Shown piece by piece: positions 29,732 to 39,941 of a stretch of 64,000 bases of DNA. Below the pieces are notes generated by a model, which worked only from the letters and a program-made list of their open reading frames with translations, made no database searches and had not been told where the DNA came from. Source of the stretch: a virus; IMG/VR virus record IMGVR_UViG_3300020185_000024, positions 1 through 64,000 of that record. One strand, 5' to 3'. Position 1 is the stretch's first letter. The number at the start of each line of letters is the position of its first letter. The position numbers were made by a program, and so were the translations under genes.

Positions 29732-30032
29732 GATTGGAAAAATATATAAAGGAAGTCAGCTACAACGGTTGGCTTCCTTTTTAGGTAGTGCTCCAAGATT
29801 ATACAGGAGTAAAACGTTATTAATAGAAGTATTAGCTGTAGGAGATTTTGAATTTAGACATGTTCTCGATAGAGGAAAATATAAACTTATATCTAATCCT
29901 AAACTAAAAAAGGAAAACTCTTTAAAAGCAGAAAAAGAACTGAAAAACGAAGAAAAGAAATATAAAAGTATATTTATTTCTTCTTTTGAAGATAAAAACA
30001 AGCCAGGCTATTACGATAGAAAATTAAAATAA
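29724..30032 (+). CDS. Hypothetical basic protein, 102 aa
   Basis: N-terminal half beta-rich (SKTLLIEVLAVGDFEFRHVL, DRGKYKLISNP), reminiscent of a degenerate repeat of the GroES-like gene before it (VLAVGD versus VLQVGE). C-terminal half is Lys-rich and flexible. It overlaps its neighbours by 8 and 1 bp. Function unknown; a diverged paralog of the GroES-like protein is possible. Confidence 0.6.
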   Translation: MSKIGKIYKGSQLQRLASFLGSAPRLYRSKTLLIEVLAVGDFEFRHVLDRGKYKLISNPKLKKENSLKAEKELKNEEKKYKSIFISSFEDKNKPGYYDRKLK

Positions 30033-30589
30033 TGGAATTATTTGAAGTAGACCAAAACAACAATGTAACTTTTTCACCTGAAGCATTAACTTTAGCTCCA
30101 TTTAAGAAGTTATGGACCAGAGATAGAAATAGATTAAAGAAGAATGCTATAGAGCAAATGTCTTATATTTATTTCATGTGTGATTATAAATCAGACTATA
30201 ACAACATAAGAGACTTGCAAGAAAGAAGCGAAATAGTTAAAGAAGCTTGTGTTTCAGATATAAAAGGATTTAAGGAAGATTCTGATATTAAAGCTGCTAT
30301 GAAATTTTATACAGATAGATCTAGAACAGTTTCTATGAGTTTATTAGAAAACGCTAGAGATGCTGTAGACAGACTCTCGATCTTTCTAGCTACTATAGAT
30401 TTTTCAGAACTAGATAATAAAGGAGGACTTAAGTTCAATCCTAAACAAATATCTGATACTATAGCTACTTTAGGAAAACAAGTAGATTCTTTAGCTGCAT
30501 TAGAAGAACAAGTTAAAAAAGAAATATCAGCTAAGAGCGAGTTACTTAAAGGCGGAAAAGAAAAATCAATACTAGAAGACGGAGCTTAA
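30032..30589 (+). CDS. Candidate terminase small subunit, 185 aa
   Basis: Helical protein directly upstream of TerL, sharing one base of overlap. PFKKLWTRDRNRLKKNAIEQ (about 23-42) and MSYIYFMCDYKSDYNNIRDL form a basic N-terminal helical domain; the C-terminal half is a long coiled coil (about 100-165) that could drive ring assembly. Small terminases are too diverse for motif recognition, so this rests on position, size and helical content. Confidence 0.5.
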   Translation: MELFEVDQNNNVTFSPEALTLAPFKKLWTRDRNRLKKNAIEQMSYIYFMCDYKSDYNNIRDLQERSEIVKEACVSDIKGFKEDSDIKAAMKFYTDRSRTVSMSLLENARDAVDRLSIFLATIDFSELDNKGGLKFNPKQISDTIATLGKQVDSLAALEEQVKKEISAKSELLKGGKEKSILEDGA

Positions 30590-32877
30590 TGAAACATAAA
30601 TTATTCAATCAATTACAAAGCCAATTATCTGATGAACTTCTCTCTGAATTTGACGGAGCTACCATCAGTGATATTTATGAGGCAATAGAGCAAATACCGT
30701 TAGTAGATACTCTCACAAATCCAAATAGAAGAAAGATAGCAGATGTAGAGAAAGACTCTGAAGGAAAGCTGATAGTAGATATAACCAATCTACATATTTT
30801 AGAAGACATGCCGTACTTTAGAAAAGCTGCTGCTCACTTTGAAGAATTTGGAACATATACTAACCTATATCCTAATAAAAATCCTAATTCAGAATATATA
30901 AAGTTCTGGAGAGAAGAAGCTAGAAGATGTAGAGAAGGTTATATTAGAGAATCTGACGGTGAATGGATACCTGGAGACTTTTATTTTTATCTTAATTATT
31001 CTCCTATTATGGTAACTGTTGCTATAGAAGGAAACACTACAGAACTAGGAGACTTTGAAGAAGCAGATAGAATAGAAGGATTTCCTTTCATCTATGATGG
31101 CGATTATATGTATTATCATTATCTGGACCAAGCTAGAAGAAAAGGACATCATGGATTTGTACTTAAGTCTAGGGGTAAAGGATTCTCGTTTAAAGGTGGT
31201 TCAGGATTAGCTAAAAGAGCTATACTAGGAGAAAACACTAAATCTCAAAAGAACGTAAAAGCATTTGCTTTAGCAAACGAAAAAGAATACCTTATAAAAG
31301 ATGGGGTAATGAACAAGTTTGTAGACGTTATAGACTTCTTAGGTACTAATACTCCTTGGCCTAGAAGAAGAGAACTTAAAGATTCTATAGGAAATATGCA
31401 CTGGAAGTTAGGATATAAAGATCCTCTTACAGGTATAGAAAAAGGAATTAAGAATGAGATAATGGGAGTTACCCTTAAAGATGATCCTCAGAAAGCAAGG
31501 GGTAAAAGGGGAACTTATCTTATTTGGGAAGAGGTAGGAAAATTTAAAGCTTTTATAAAGGCTTGGGGTATTGCTAGACCTTCAGTAGAAGACGGTAATT
31601 TTGCATTTGGTACTATGATTGCTTATGGTACTGGTGGTACAGAAGGAGCTGATTTTGAAGGTGCTGAACAAGCTTTCTATAATCCTGGAGGACACAATAT
31701 ATATGGACTTAAGAATATTTTCGATAAAAATGCTTCTACGGCACTATGTTCATTTTTCTTTCCAGAATACTTAAATAGATCTGGATGTTATGATGAAAAC
31801 GGTAACTCTGATGTTGTAAAAGCATTATTACAATTATTCTCAGCAAGAAATAAAATTAGATTTGGTACTTCAGATTCTAATATATTAATCCAAGAAAGAG
31901 CAGAGAGACCTATTACTCCTCAGGAAGCTATTATGCGTAAGGAAGGTTCTATTTTTCCTGTACTTGATTTAAAAGATTTATTAGCTAACATAGAACCCAA
32001 TAGGTCTTCTTTTATTGCCCCTCACTATGTAGGTAGACTTTCTAATACTGCAGAAGGAAATATTTCTTGGAAACCTGACCCTAATGTAAACATATTAAGA
32101 AATTATCCTATAGATAAGTCCGTATCTAAAGTAGGAGGAATTGAAATATTTGAACAACCTGTAAATGGTCCTAGAGGAGTACCTCCTCATGGAGTTTATA
32201 TTGCAGGTACTGACCCTGTAGATGATGACCACTCTAGTACAGATTCTGTATGCTGTACTTATATCATGAATGTAATGACAGATAGGATAGTAGCAGAGTA
32301 TACTTCTAGAGAACATACAGCAGAAGAATATTACGAGAATACTTTAAGATTGCTTAAGTATTACAATGCCCAGTGTAACTATGAAAATGACAAGAAAGGT
32401 ATGTTTGCTTACTTTAAGAAAAAGCATGCTTTACACTATCTTGTAGATACTCCAGAAATACTTAGAGATATGGATATGGTTAAAGGAATTAATCACGGAA
32501 ATAAATCTAAAGGTACTAACTCAGGTAAAAGAATTAATGAATGGGGTAGAAGACTGGCGGCAGACTGGATGTTATCTCCAGCTTATGATACAGATCCTGA
32601 AGCAGAAACTGTAATGAATATGTTTAAGATTCGTTCTATAGGACTTATAAAAGAAGCTATTGCTTGGAACATGGATGGAAACTTTGACAGAATATCTGCA
32701 ATAGGCATGTTAATGATACTTAGAGAAGAAAGAATAAATAGAGTGCCCACCTATGAAGAAAAACCTAAAAGTGATATGGGAGATGAATTTTTTAATAAAT
32801 GGTTTCAAAAACATTCTGGAGCTGCTGTTCCTACAAGGAATGGTCAAGCACTAGGAGGAAAATTTAACCTATTATGA
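30589..32877 (+). CDS. terL: Terminase large subunit
   Basis: 762 aa, long for a TerL but typical of crAss-like phages. The ATPase has an unusual P-loop-like segment KSRGKGFSFKGG (193-204), and the Walker B strand YLIWEEVGKF has the catalytic Glu pair (314-315). The RNase H-like nuclease starts with IAGTDPVDDD (about 537-546), whose Asp residues bind metal. It packages DNA into procapsids through the portal encoded next. An N-terminal extension of about 160 residues is of unknown role. Confidence 0.9.
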   Translation: MKHKLFNQLQSQLSDELLSEFDGATISDIYEAIEQIPLVDTLTNPNRRKIADVEKDSEGKLIVDITNLHILEDMPYFRKAAAHFEEFGTYTNLYPNKNPNSEYIKFWREEARRCREGYIRESDGEWIPGDFYFYLNYSPIMVTVAIEGNTTELGDFEEADRIEGFPFIYDGDYMYYHYLDQARRKGHHGFVLKSRGKGFSFKGGSGLAKRAILGENTKSQKNVKAFALANEKEYLIKDGVMNKFVDVIDFLGTNTPWPRRRELKDSIGNMHWKLGYKDPLTGIEKGIKNEIMGVTLKDDPQKARGKRGTYLIWEEVGKFKAFIKAWGIARPSVEDGNFAFGTMIAYGTGGTEGADFEGAEQAFYNPGGHNIYGLKNIFDKNASTALCSFFFPEYLNRSGCYDENGNSDVVKALLQLFSARNKIRFGTSDSNILIQERAERPITPQEAIMRKEGSIFPVLDLKDLLANIEPNRSSFIAPHYVGRLSNTAEGNISWKPDPNVNILRNYPIDKSVSKVGGIEIFEQPVNGPRGVPPHGVYIAGTDPVDDDHSSTDSVCCTYIMNVMTDRIVAEYTSREHTAEEYYENTLRLLKYYNAQCNYENDKKGMFAYFKKKHALHYLVDTPEILRDMDMVKGINHGNKSKGTNSGKRINEWGRRLAADWMLSPAYDTDPEAETVMNMFKIRSIGLIKEAIAWNMDGNFDRISAIGMLMILREERINRVPTYEEKPKSDMGDEFFNKWFQKHSGAAVPTRNGQALGGKFNLL

Positions 32878-32972
32878 TAATAAAATATAACCTAACTCAT
32901 AATAAATAAAGCACTCTGATACATTAATGTTAATTATAATATAGATAAGTTTGTCAGCTTAGATAATAAATT
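32878..32972 (+). promoter_or_regulatory. Intergenic region with TAAGTTTG promoter
   Basis: Short A/T-rich gap after TerL. TAAGTTTG at 32946-32953 fits TAnnTTTG, 19 nt before the portal ATG. Probably a late promoter for the portal and scaffold genes. Confidence 0.5.
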
Positions 32973-35375
32973 ATGACACTTCCACTTTCCTCAAATAATC
33001 ATCAGTTTCCTTCTCAAAGAAAATCTATTGCTCAAAAAACAGAGACATGGGCTAAAGCATGCATAGACGCTGCTCAACAACATTCTCTTTATACCAATGA
33101 AGGATTTAGACAATCCTACCAAAACAAAAAGACTAATTACAACTTGTATTCTAACGTACTTGATCAGGAAGATGTAGAAAAAGTATGTAATCCTTTTGGA
33201 TTAAGCGGAATGGCTATACCAGCTAAAATGCAAAACTATCCTATATCAGCTCCTAAAATAGACTTATTAGTAGGAGAAGAACTTAAACGAAAGTTTGACT
33301 GGAAAGTAAGAGTATCTAATGACGATGCTATATCTTCTAAAGAATTGCAAAAATCTAAAAAGATAAAAGACTATATCAAACAGCTCATTGAAGAAACTCC
33401 AGAAGAAGAAATGGAACATGAGCTTAAAGGTTATATGAAATACTTAAACTATGAGTGGCAAGACTTCAGAGAAGAAGCAGGCAGCAAACTCTTAAACCAT
33501 ATTTATAAACGACAAAATCTAAAAAGAAAATTTAATAAAGCTTTTAAAGATGCTTGCATATCAGGAGAAGAAGTTGGATTATGGGATATAGTAGCAGGAG
33601 AACCTGTTTGCGAAATTGTAAACCCACTTAAGATTCATACTGTAAGATCAGGAGAAAGTCCTTATTTTGAAGATGCTGATATTATAGTTATAGATACTTA
33701 CATGTCCCCTGGACAAGTAGTAGATCAATATTGGGATGTTTTAAATGCTAGTCAAGTAAAAGAAATAGAAAGTGGATTTACAACGTCTTCTGCAGGAGGA
33801 GGAAAAAGAGGATTTAACGACTTAGGAGATAGTCCAGATTTAGCACTAAGGTTAGACTCTAATATAGATACTACTCAATTAGAAAAAGATATAAGTTTTG
33901 GAGCACCAATAGACCAGGATGGGAACATACGAGTTCTAAGAGTATATTGGAGATCAATGAGAAAAATGCAATGGGTAACAACCATTAATGATTGGGGAGA
34001 AGAAGAAAAAGAATTAAGAGATGAAAACGATATTGTTGATAAAACTTTAGGCGAAACTTCAAAAACTATTTGGATATCTGAATGGTGGGAAGGTCACAAG
34101 ATTGGCGGAAAAGCTAACGCTAAAGACAAAGGTGGAATTTATACTCGTCTTCAACCAAAGAAACTTCAATATAGAAATATACAAAACCCTAGCAGATGCC
34201 ATCCTGGTATTGTAGGAACTCTACACAATACTAATGATAGTAAAGTAGTAGCTCCTATGGATATGATGAAACCATATCAGTATATGTACAATGTTCTTAT
34301 GTACAATACAGAAATAATGATTGCTAAAAACTGGGGTAAGATTATGCGCTTACCTATGCATGAAAAGCCAGACGGATGGCAGACAGAGCAATGGTTAGCT
34401 TTTGCTAAATCAATGAATGCTCTTCCTTATGACGCTTTCCAAGAAAGCACTAAAGGAGCATCTCAAGGTAAATTAGCAGGAGCAATGAACCAAAGTTCTC
34501 CAATGATTGACATGGAAATGGGAAACTCTATTCAGCTTTATATGAATATGATGGACCATATTAAAAATGAAATGGGAGAAATAGTAGGAGTATCTAGGGC
34601 CAGACAAGGTCAGATATCTTCTAAAGAAGCTGTAGGTAATGTTCAAAGAGAGATTATTCAAACCTCTCATATAACTGAATGGTTATTTGCAGCACACGAT
34701 GACTGGAAACTCAGAATGTTAACAATAGGTTTAGAAACAGCTAAAATAGCTGTAAAAGATAATCCTAAAAAATATCAAGATGTCCTAGGAGACATGTCCA
34801 CGCTAATATATCAATTTGGTGACAATGATTCTCTTGAAGCAGATTTTGATATTTTTATTTCTGATTCTAACAGAGATACTGGACTTTATGAAATGATGAA
34901 AGAACTTGCTCACGCAGGTATTCAGAATGATAAAATGAACTTCTCTACACTAATGTCTATATACATGGACGATAGTTTAGGTTCTATTAGACGTAAAATA
35001 GAAGCTTCTGAAAAAGAATCTGAACAAAGGCAGGAACAAGCAAGAAAAGAAGAACTACAAGTACGGCAACAGAACATAGAGCAAACGGCAGCAGATTCTG
35101 AAGCTTTAAGAGAATGGGAAAAAGAGAAAATTTATCTGCAAGAAAGTACTAAGCTAGAAATAGCAGGAATTAATCAAGAAAGAAACGAAGATGATGGAGG
35201 TAAATCTCTTTTAGAATTAGAGAAGCTAAGAGAGACAGCGGCAAAGAATGCTGCAGACATCAAATTCAAATATGATCAATTAAGAGAAACATCTAATAAA
35301 AACTCTAAAGATCATGAAATTAAAAGAAAACAATTGGCTATACAGAGACAACGACCAGCAGCTTCTTCTAGGTAA
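32973..35375 (+). CDS. Portal protein
   Basis: 800 aa, the size of crAss-like portals. Landmarks are the N-terminal clip/stem region (PAKMQNYPISAPKIDLLVGE, a typical portal segment), ASGEE-like turns around VGLWDIVAGEPVCEIVNP, and YQYMYNVLMYNTEIMIAKNW followed by a long helical stem. EIVGVSRARQGQISSKEAVG (about 535-555) matches the conserved tunnel-loop block of P22-like portals. The C-terminal 150 residues are a Gln/Glu/Lys coiled coil, possibly the barrel. Forms the dodecameric DNA channel. Separated from the next gene by 100 nt. Confidence 0.85.
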   Translation: MTLPLSSNNHQFPSQRKSIAQKTETWAKACIDAAQQHSLYTNEGFRQSYQNKKTNYNLYSNVLDQEDVEKVCNPFGLSGMAIPAKMQNYPISAPKIDLLVGEELKRKFDWKVRVSNDDAISSKELQKSKKIKDYIKQLIEETPEEEMEHELKGYMKYLNYEWQDFREEAGSKLLNHIYKRQNLKRKFNKAFKDACISGEEVGLWDIVAGEPVCEIVNPLKIHTVRSGESPYFEDADIIVIDTYMSPGQVVDQYWDVLNASQVKEIESGFTTSSAGGGKRGFNDLGDSPDLALRLDSNIDTTQLEKDISFGAPIDQDGNIRVLRVYWRSMRKMQWVTTINDWGEEEKELRDENDIVDKTLGETSKTIWISEWWEGHKIGGKANAKDKGGIYTRLQPKKLQYRNIQNPSRCHPGIVGTLHNTNDSKVVAPMDMMKPYQYMYNVLMYNTEIMIAKNWGKIMRLPMHEKPDGWQTEQWLAFAKSMNALPYDAFQESTKGASQGKLAGAMNQSSPMIDMEMGNSIQLYMNMMDHIKNEMGEIVGVSRARQGQISSKEAVGNVQREIIQTSHITEWLFAAHDDWKLRMLTIGLETAKIAVKDNPKKYQDVLGDMSTLIYQFGDNDSLEADFDIFISDSNRDTGLYEMMKELAHAGIQNDKMNFSTLMSIYMDDSLGSIRRKIEASEKESEQRQEQARKEELQVRQQNIEQTAADSEALREWEKEKIYLQESTKLEIAGINQERNEDDGGKSLLELEKLRETAAKNAADIKFKYDQLRETSNKNSKDHEIKRKQLAIQRQRPAASSR

Positions 35376-35479
35376 GAAAAAGCTATAGTAGAGGTATAAA
35401 TTTTTATGCTATTTGCTCAACAATCGTTATATCAAGTTAGTTAATTTGTTTATTTGTATTACAAAGGAAAAGAAGAAAA

Positions 35480-36706
35480 ATGGATGAACTGTTTATGAAT
35501 GCAGATATGGAAGATTCTCCAGAAGTGGAAATTGAAATAAATGCAGAAGGTGTTATTGAAGAAACACCAGAAGAAAGACCAGAAGAAAAAACTGACGACA
35601 AATCAAATGTTCTTAATCAAGACAAAAAAACTGAAAATACTGAAAATTTAATTGACCTAACTGAGTTGGGAATTGAAGTTGCTGAAAAACCAGAAGATGA
35701 TGATTCTGACAAAATTGATCCTTTAGCTGATCCAAAAGAAAAAAAGTCTCCCTCATCAGAAGAAATAACAGAACTAGGTGATAAAAAACCTAAATCAGAT
35801 TCTGAACAGCCTTCTTTATTTAATTCCTTTGCCTCAATTCTAGCTGATGAGGGAGTTCTTTTAACTGACGAAGTTGAAAAAATTACTGACGCTAAAACTT
35901 TTTTAGAAGCAATTAAAACTACAGTAAAGCAAAATGAGTTCTCTGACTTAAATGATAAACAGAAGAAAGCCTTAGAAGCTTTTAGAGCAGGAGTACCTGC
36001 AGAAGAGTATGTTGAATCAGCTAACCAAATAGAAATCTTAGATAGCATCAAAGAAGAACATATTAACGGTGAAACAGAAGAGAGTTTAAAACTTAGAAAA
36101 GATCTCATTGTAGAAAATATGATGAGAAAAGGCTTTACAGAAACAAAAGCTGAAAAATATGCTGAAATGCATGTTGATGCAGGTTCTGATAAAGAAGAAG
36201 CTTTAGATGCTCATACCTCTTTAAAAGCTATAGCAAGTATAGATGTTGAAAAAAGACTTGCTGATAAAGTAGAAAAAGAAAAAAAAGCAGCAGAAAAAAA
36301 AGCAGCCTTTCAAGAAGAGCTTAAAAAATCAGTAGAAACAGTAGATATTATACCTGGAATGAAACTTAACTCTAGTCTTAGAGAAAAGGTTTATGAAAGT
36401 ATGACAACTCCTGCAGTAACTACTAAAGATGGTAGAGCTTATGATGCAGTTATGACTAACTGGACAAAAGATCAAAGTTATAAAATGAAAGTTCACGCTT
36501 TACATGTTATAACAAAAGGTTTTACAGATTTCACTCCTTTATATGGAGGAAAGCAAAAAAGTCAATCTGCTATTGATAGGTTAGACCAATTAGCTAGCGA
36601 AGGAAATATCTTAGTTAGAGGTAATACTGCAAGCAATAAACCAAAAGAAAATTTAGGAAAGGTTAAAAGCTTTTTAGATAGCTTACCTGACCCAAACAAT
36701 TATTAA
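35480..36706 (+). CDS. Scaffold-like acidic protein, 408 aa
   Basis: Located between portal and capsid genes. The first 120 residues are acidic and disordered (EETPEERPEEKTDDKSN and similar runs). A helical middle follows, with a Lys-rich coiled coil at about 255-285 (KRLADKVEKEKKAAEKKAAF) and a more ordered C-terminus. This matches internal scaffolding proteins, which bind the capsid protein through their C-terminus and leave before DNA entry. No protease gene is recognised nearby, so removal may not need cleavage. Confidence 0.6.
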   Translation: MDELFMNADMEDSPEVEIEINAEGVIEETPEERPEEKTDDKSNVLNQDKKTENTENLIDLTELGIEVAEKPEDDDSDKIDPLADPKEKKSPSSEEITELGDKKPKSDSEQPSLFNSFASILADEGVLLTDEVEKITDAKTFLEAIKTTVKQNEFSDLNDKQKKALEAFRAGVPAEEYVESANQIEILDSIKEEHINGETEESLKLRKDLIVENMMRKGFTETKAEKYAEMHVDAGSDKEEALDAHTSLKAIASIDVEKRLADKVEKEKKAAEKKAAFQEELKKSVETVDIIPGMKLNSSLREKVYESMTTPAVTTKDGRAYDAVMTNWTKDQSYKMKVHALHVITKGFTDFTPLYGGKQKSQSAIDRLDQLASEGNILVRGNTASNKPKENLGKVKSFLDSLPDPNNY

Positions 36707-36733
36707 TAAGAAACAATATAAAAACTATATAAA

Positions 36734-38209
36734 ATGGCAATGATTTCCCCATTACAAATGACAGATGCAACTAACTGGAAAGGTCTTACGACTGAAAACC
36801 ATCTAGGTGCATTGTGGGCACAAAGTCCACAAAAAATGGAGAGTTACATTACTAAGATCTTGCAAAAGAACTTTGGTAATAACATCGAGTCTGTTTTAGC
36901 TAAATATCCAACTAAGTATTTTGAGGATGATACCGACTATACTTGGCAATTGGAATCACAAGCTGTACAAAATGTACCTCTTGTTGAAGCTAGAATTAAC
37001 GGTGTTGCAGTAACTTCCGCAGATAAACCAGGATACGGACTTACAGAATTTGAGTTGGTATTTGGCATTGATTGGTTCGATGACACTGAAAAAATCGTAG
37101 GTGAGAAGAATGAACTTTACCCAGTAAGAATAGTATCTGAAGGCACGCCTGAAGGAACTAACTTTGTGTATAAAGCTCAAATGTATACTTCTGATCCTAA
37201 GTTTTTCATGCCAGCAGAAGAGCTTGCTAAAGGCAAGAAATTCTCAATTGAGTATGCTCCAGTAGAACGAACTATGTCTCAAAAAGGACGTAAACCACAC
37301 TACAAGTCTAACATTACAATGAAGAATTCTTTCTCTCAAATCAGAATGGAAAAGAAAACTCCAGGTAATATGAAGTCTCGTAAGTTGGGTACAGTTATTT
37401 TAGGAGATAACGGTGAAAAAATGGCAACTTGGCTTGAATATGAATCTTTAAAGTTCATGAAAGAGTTCAAGGATGACATTAACCGACTATTGTACTTTGG
37501 TACTTCTAACAGAGGTAAAGACGGTAACTACGCAACCAAAGGCAAATCAGGTTATCCTATCGTAGAAGGTTCTGGAATTAGAGAGCAAATGCAATCTAGT
37601 AACACTTCCTACTATACAACTTTCTCAATCAAAGAATTGTCTAGCCGACTTTTAGATTTATCTGAAGGCAAGCTTGCAGGCGATGAAAGAGAATTTGTTC
37701 TACGAACAGGAGAACGAGGTGCTGTACAATTCCATGAAGCTCTTGAAGGACACACTCAGTTGTTTACTCCTTTACAGAACACTGATAGAATGTACAAAAC
37801 AACTATGAAGAACATTAAGATGGGTTATGGCTACGGTGGTCAGTTCATTGAGTATATGGGTCCAAATGGCATCAAAGTTTCTTTGAGCATTGATTCTATG
37901 TACGATGACAGAAACCGTAACAAGGTAATGCATCCTAATGGAGGAGTAGCAGAATCATACAGATATGATATCTTTGATATCGGAACTACTGATGGTGCAC
38001 CTAACATTCAAAAAGTAGGTGTTAAAGGGCAACCTGAGATCATCCACAAATACATTCCAGGACTAAGAAATCCTTTTGATCCAGATGGCAAAATTACTGC
38101 TATCGGAACTGCAGAAGATTCTTGGGAAGAGCATAAAATGTTCATTGGCGGAGTATGTGTGAAAGATCCTTCTAGGACTGCATCCTTTATTCCAGCAATA
38201 TTAGCATAA
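36734..38209 (+). CDS. Major capsid protein (crAss-like, HK97 fold expected)
   Basis: 491 aa, followed by a strong terminator and with well-biased codons (frequent GGT, AAC, CTT), both signs of very high expression. Sequence landmarks resemble crAss-like capsid proteins: GALWAQSPQKMESYITKILQ near the N-terminus, then TMKNSFSQIRMEKKTPGN, a central KFMKEFKDDINRLLYFGTSN helix and GYGYGGQFIEYMGPNG near the A domain. Assigned by position after portal and scaffold and by general resemblance; the fold itself is inferred. Confidence 0.85.
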   Translation: MAMISPLQMTDATNWKGLTTENHLGALWAQSPQKMESYITKILQKNFGNNIESVLAKYPTKYFEDDTDYTWQLESQAVQNVPLVEARINGVAVTSADKPGYGLTEFELVFGIDWFDDTEKIVGEKNELYPVRIVSEGTPEGTNFVYKAQMYTSDPKFFMPAEELAKGKKFSIEYAPVERTMSQKGRKPHYKSNITMKNSFSQIRMEKKTPGNMKSRKLGTVILGDNGEKMATWLEYESLKFMKEFKDDINRLLYFGTSNRGKDGNYATKGKSGYPIVEGSGIREQMQSSNTSYYTTFSIKELSSRLLDLSEGKLAGDEREFVLRTGERGAVQFHEALEGHTQLFTPLQNTDRMYKTTMKNIKMGYGYGGQFIEYMGPNGIKVSLSIDSMYDDRNRNKVMHPNGGVAESYRYDIFDIGTTDGAPNIQKVGVKGQPEIIHKYIPGLRNPFDPDGKITAIGTAEDSWEEHKMFIGGVCVKDPSRTASFIPAILA

Positions 38210-38218
38210 TAAGAGTTA

Positions 38219-38255
38219 AGGAGGAAGATTAAGTTCTTCCTCCACTCTTTTTTTA
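38219..38255 (+). terminator. Intrinsic terminator after the capsid gene
   Basis: GGAGGAAGA (38220-38228) pairs perfectly with TCTTCCTCC (38234-38242), then ACTC and a run of seven T. Confidence 0.9.
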
Positions 38256-38273
38256 TTTATTTAAATTTTATTA

Positions 38274-39164
38274 ATGGCAACAAAAGAATTAAAGAAGAAA
38301 GAATTTACGTTACCTAATAAAAAGGTAACAATTATCCCTATCATGAGGGCTAGAGGTCCTATCAAGGATGAAAAACATGAAGCGTTCTTTTTATTTGGAA
38401 ATGCAACTATAGACGTTTGCGTACCTATGGATAGAATGGGAAACTTAATTGACCCATTATCTCCAGAGGAGAGAGAATATTTTGAAGATAAATCTAGATC
38501 AGGAATGCCTTTTAATGTAGGCGAATTATCTATTTATAATAAGCCAGCAGAAAACTACTGGACTACTTTTAGAATCAAGCTTTCAAAAGATGAGAGAGTT
38601 TTAAATCTATCTAATCCTAAAGATTATTTAGAATATAAAGTATTACTGTCTAATAAAGAATTGGTAGCTCCTTCAGGAGATGTCCAATATGATAAAATGA
38701 CTTACAAGTTTGCTTTAATTTCAGAAGACTTTGCTCAGAAAACTAACTTAAATGAAGCTGATCAAAATGAGAGAGCTTGGACTAAGTTTGGTGAAATTAG
38801 AAACAATAGAGCTTATATGTCAAACTTCCTTAAGATTTATGGAAGAATGCCATCTGAAGATTCTAACGATGACTTCTTAAGAAATGAGATTACTAAGATC
38901 ATTAAAGAAGATATCAAAAGTTTCTTAAGCATAACAGAGGATGATATGTTTGAGGATAAAATTCTTATCCACAGAGCAGTAAGAGCAGGAGCTATTAAGA
39001 TATCAAAAGGTAATTACATACTTCCAGGTGGAGATAAAATGTGTGAGCCAGGAGATAAAGCAGATATAGTAAATGCTATTAAATTCCTCAAAGATCCTGA
39101 AAATCAAGAAGTATATGCTACTGTAAGAGAGCGTATAGAAATTGCAGAAGGAAAAACAAAATAA
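38274..39164 (+). CDS. Conserved virion-module protein, 296 aa
   Basis: Soluble alpha/beta protein directly after the capsid gene. The N-terminal half is beta-rich (KKVTIIPIMRARGPIKDEKH, FFLFGNATIDVCVPMDRMGN) and the C-terminal half is helical and acidic. crAss-like phages carry a conserved gene of this size here, thought to act in head assembly or at the capsid surface. I cannot give a more specific role. Confidence 0.6.
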   Translation: MATKELKKKEFTLPNKKVTIIPIMRARGPIKDEKHEAFFLFGNATIDVCVPMDRMGNLIDPLSPEEREYFEDKSRSGMPFNVGELSIYNKPAENYWTTFRIKLSKDERVLNLSNPKDYLEYKVLLSNKELVAPSGDVQYDKMTYKFALISEDFAQKTNLNEADQNERAWTKFGEIRNNRAYMSNFLKIYGRMPSEDSNDDFLRNEITKIIKEDIKSFLSITEDDMFEDKILIHRAVRAGAIKISKGNYILPGGDKMCEPGDKADIVNAIKFLKDPENQEVYATVRERIEIAEGKTK

Positions 39165-39167
39165 TAA

Positions 39168-39911
39168 ATGACAGCAACTGAAATTAATAATGAGTTCCTA
39201 TTAGCATACGATAAATTAATGGGGCCTTCAGCTCCAGGGTTAGATGCTTATGAAATCTCAGTATTATTAACTAAAGGTGCTGAAAGAAAAATAAAACAAG
39301 TTTATAACCCTCTTGGTAACAAATACCAGGAGGGGTATGAACAAAGTGAGAAAAGGAAAAAGGAATTAGCTCCTTTAACTAAGACAGCTAATCTTACTCC
39401 TAAGACTTACGATAGTTCTTTGAATTTACCAAATGGTAGGTTTGTAGATTTACCTGAAGATTTTATGTGGGCAACCACAGAAGAAGTTACAGTATCATCT
39501 GCAGACGCATGTATTGACAACACGAGAATAGAAGTTAAACCTATTACTCATGATGGATACAATAAGAATAAAAGAAATCCTTTTAAAAAGCCTAGTGACA
39601 AACTAGTATGGAGAATGGATTATGGTTGGGACAATATTACTCAGCAACATGAGCTTATAGAAGCAAATTCTTATGATATTACTAAGTACCATTTAAGATA
39701 TATTAAGAGACCTAAGCCTATCATTGTATCTGATTTAACTATCTTGCCTGGTAGTTTATCTATAGAAGGATACTCTACAATTCAAGCAATTGAATACAAT
39801 GATGTATTTATAAGAGAGATAATAGATGAGGCTGTGCTAATAGGACTAGAAGTGTTCCAAGAACAACGACTACAAACAGCAGCACAACTAAATCAACAAA
39901 AAACTGAATAA
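39168..39911 (+). CDS. Candidate head-tail connector (neck) protein, 247 aa
   Basis: N-terminal helical region (NNEFLLAYDKLMGPSAPGLD, then YEISVLLTKGAERKIKQV), a beta-rich middle (LPNGRFVDLPEDFMWATTEE) and a helical C-terminus. This helix-bundle plus beta insertion pattern resembles adaptor proteins such as gp4/gp6-type connectors that dock under the portal. It starts 3 nt after the previous gene. Moderate confidence; an alternative is another capsid-associated protein. Confidence 0.5.
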   Translation: MTATEINNEFLLAYDKLMGPSAPGLDAYEISVLLTKGAERKIKQVYNPLGNKYQEGYEQSEKRKKELAPLTKTANLTPKTYDSSLNLPNGRFVDLPEDFMWATTEEVTVSSADACIDNTRIEVKPITHDGYNKNKRNPFKKPSDKLVWRMDYGWDNITQQHELIEANSYDITKYHLRYIKRPKPIIVSDLTILPGSLSIEGYSTIQAIEYNDVFIREIIDEAVLIGLEVFQEQRLQTAAQLNQQKTE

Positions 39912-39941
39912 CAATATTTATTAATTTAATTTTAAAATAAA

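Noticed and set aside
35617-36108. 163-aa minus-strand frame opposite the scaffold-like gene
   Set aside because: Serine-rich translation is the complement of acidic GAA/GAT codons; no expression signals.
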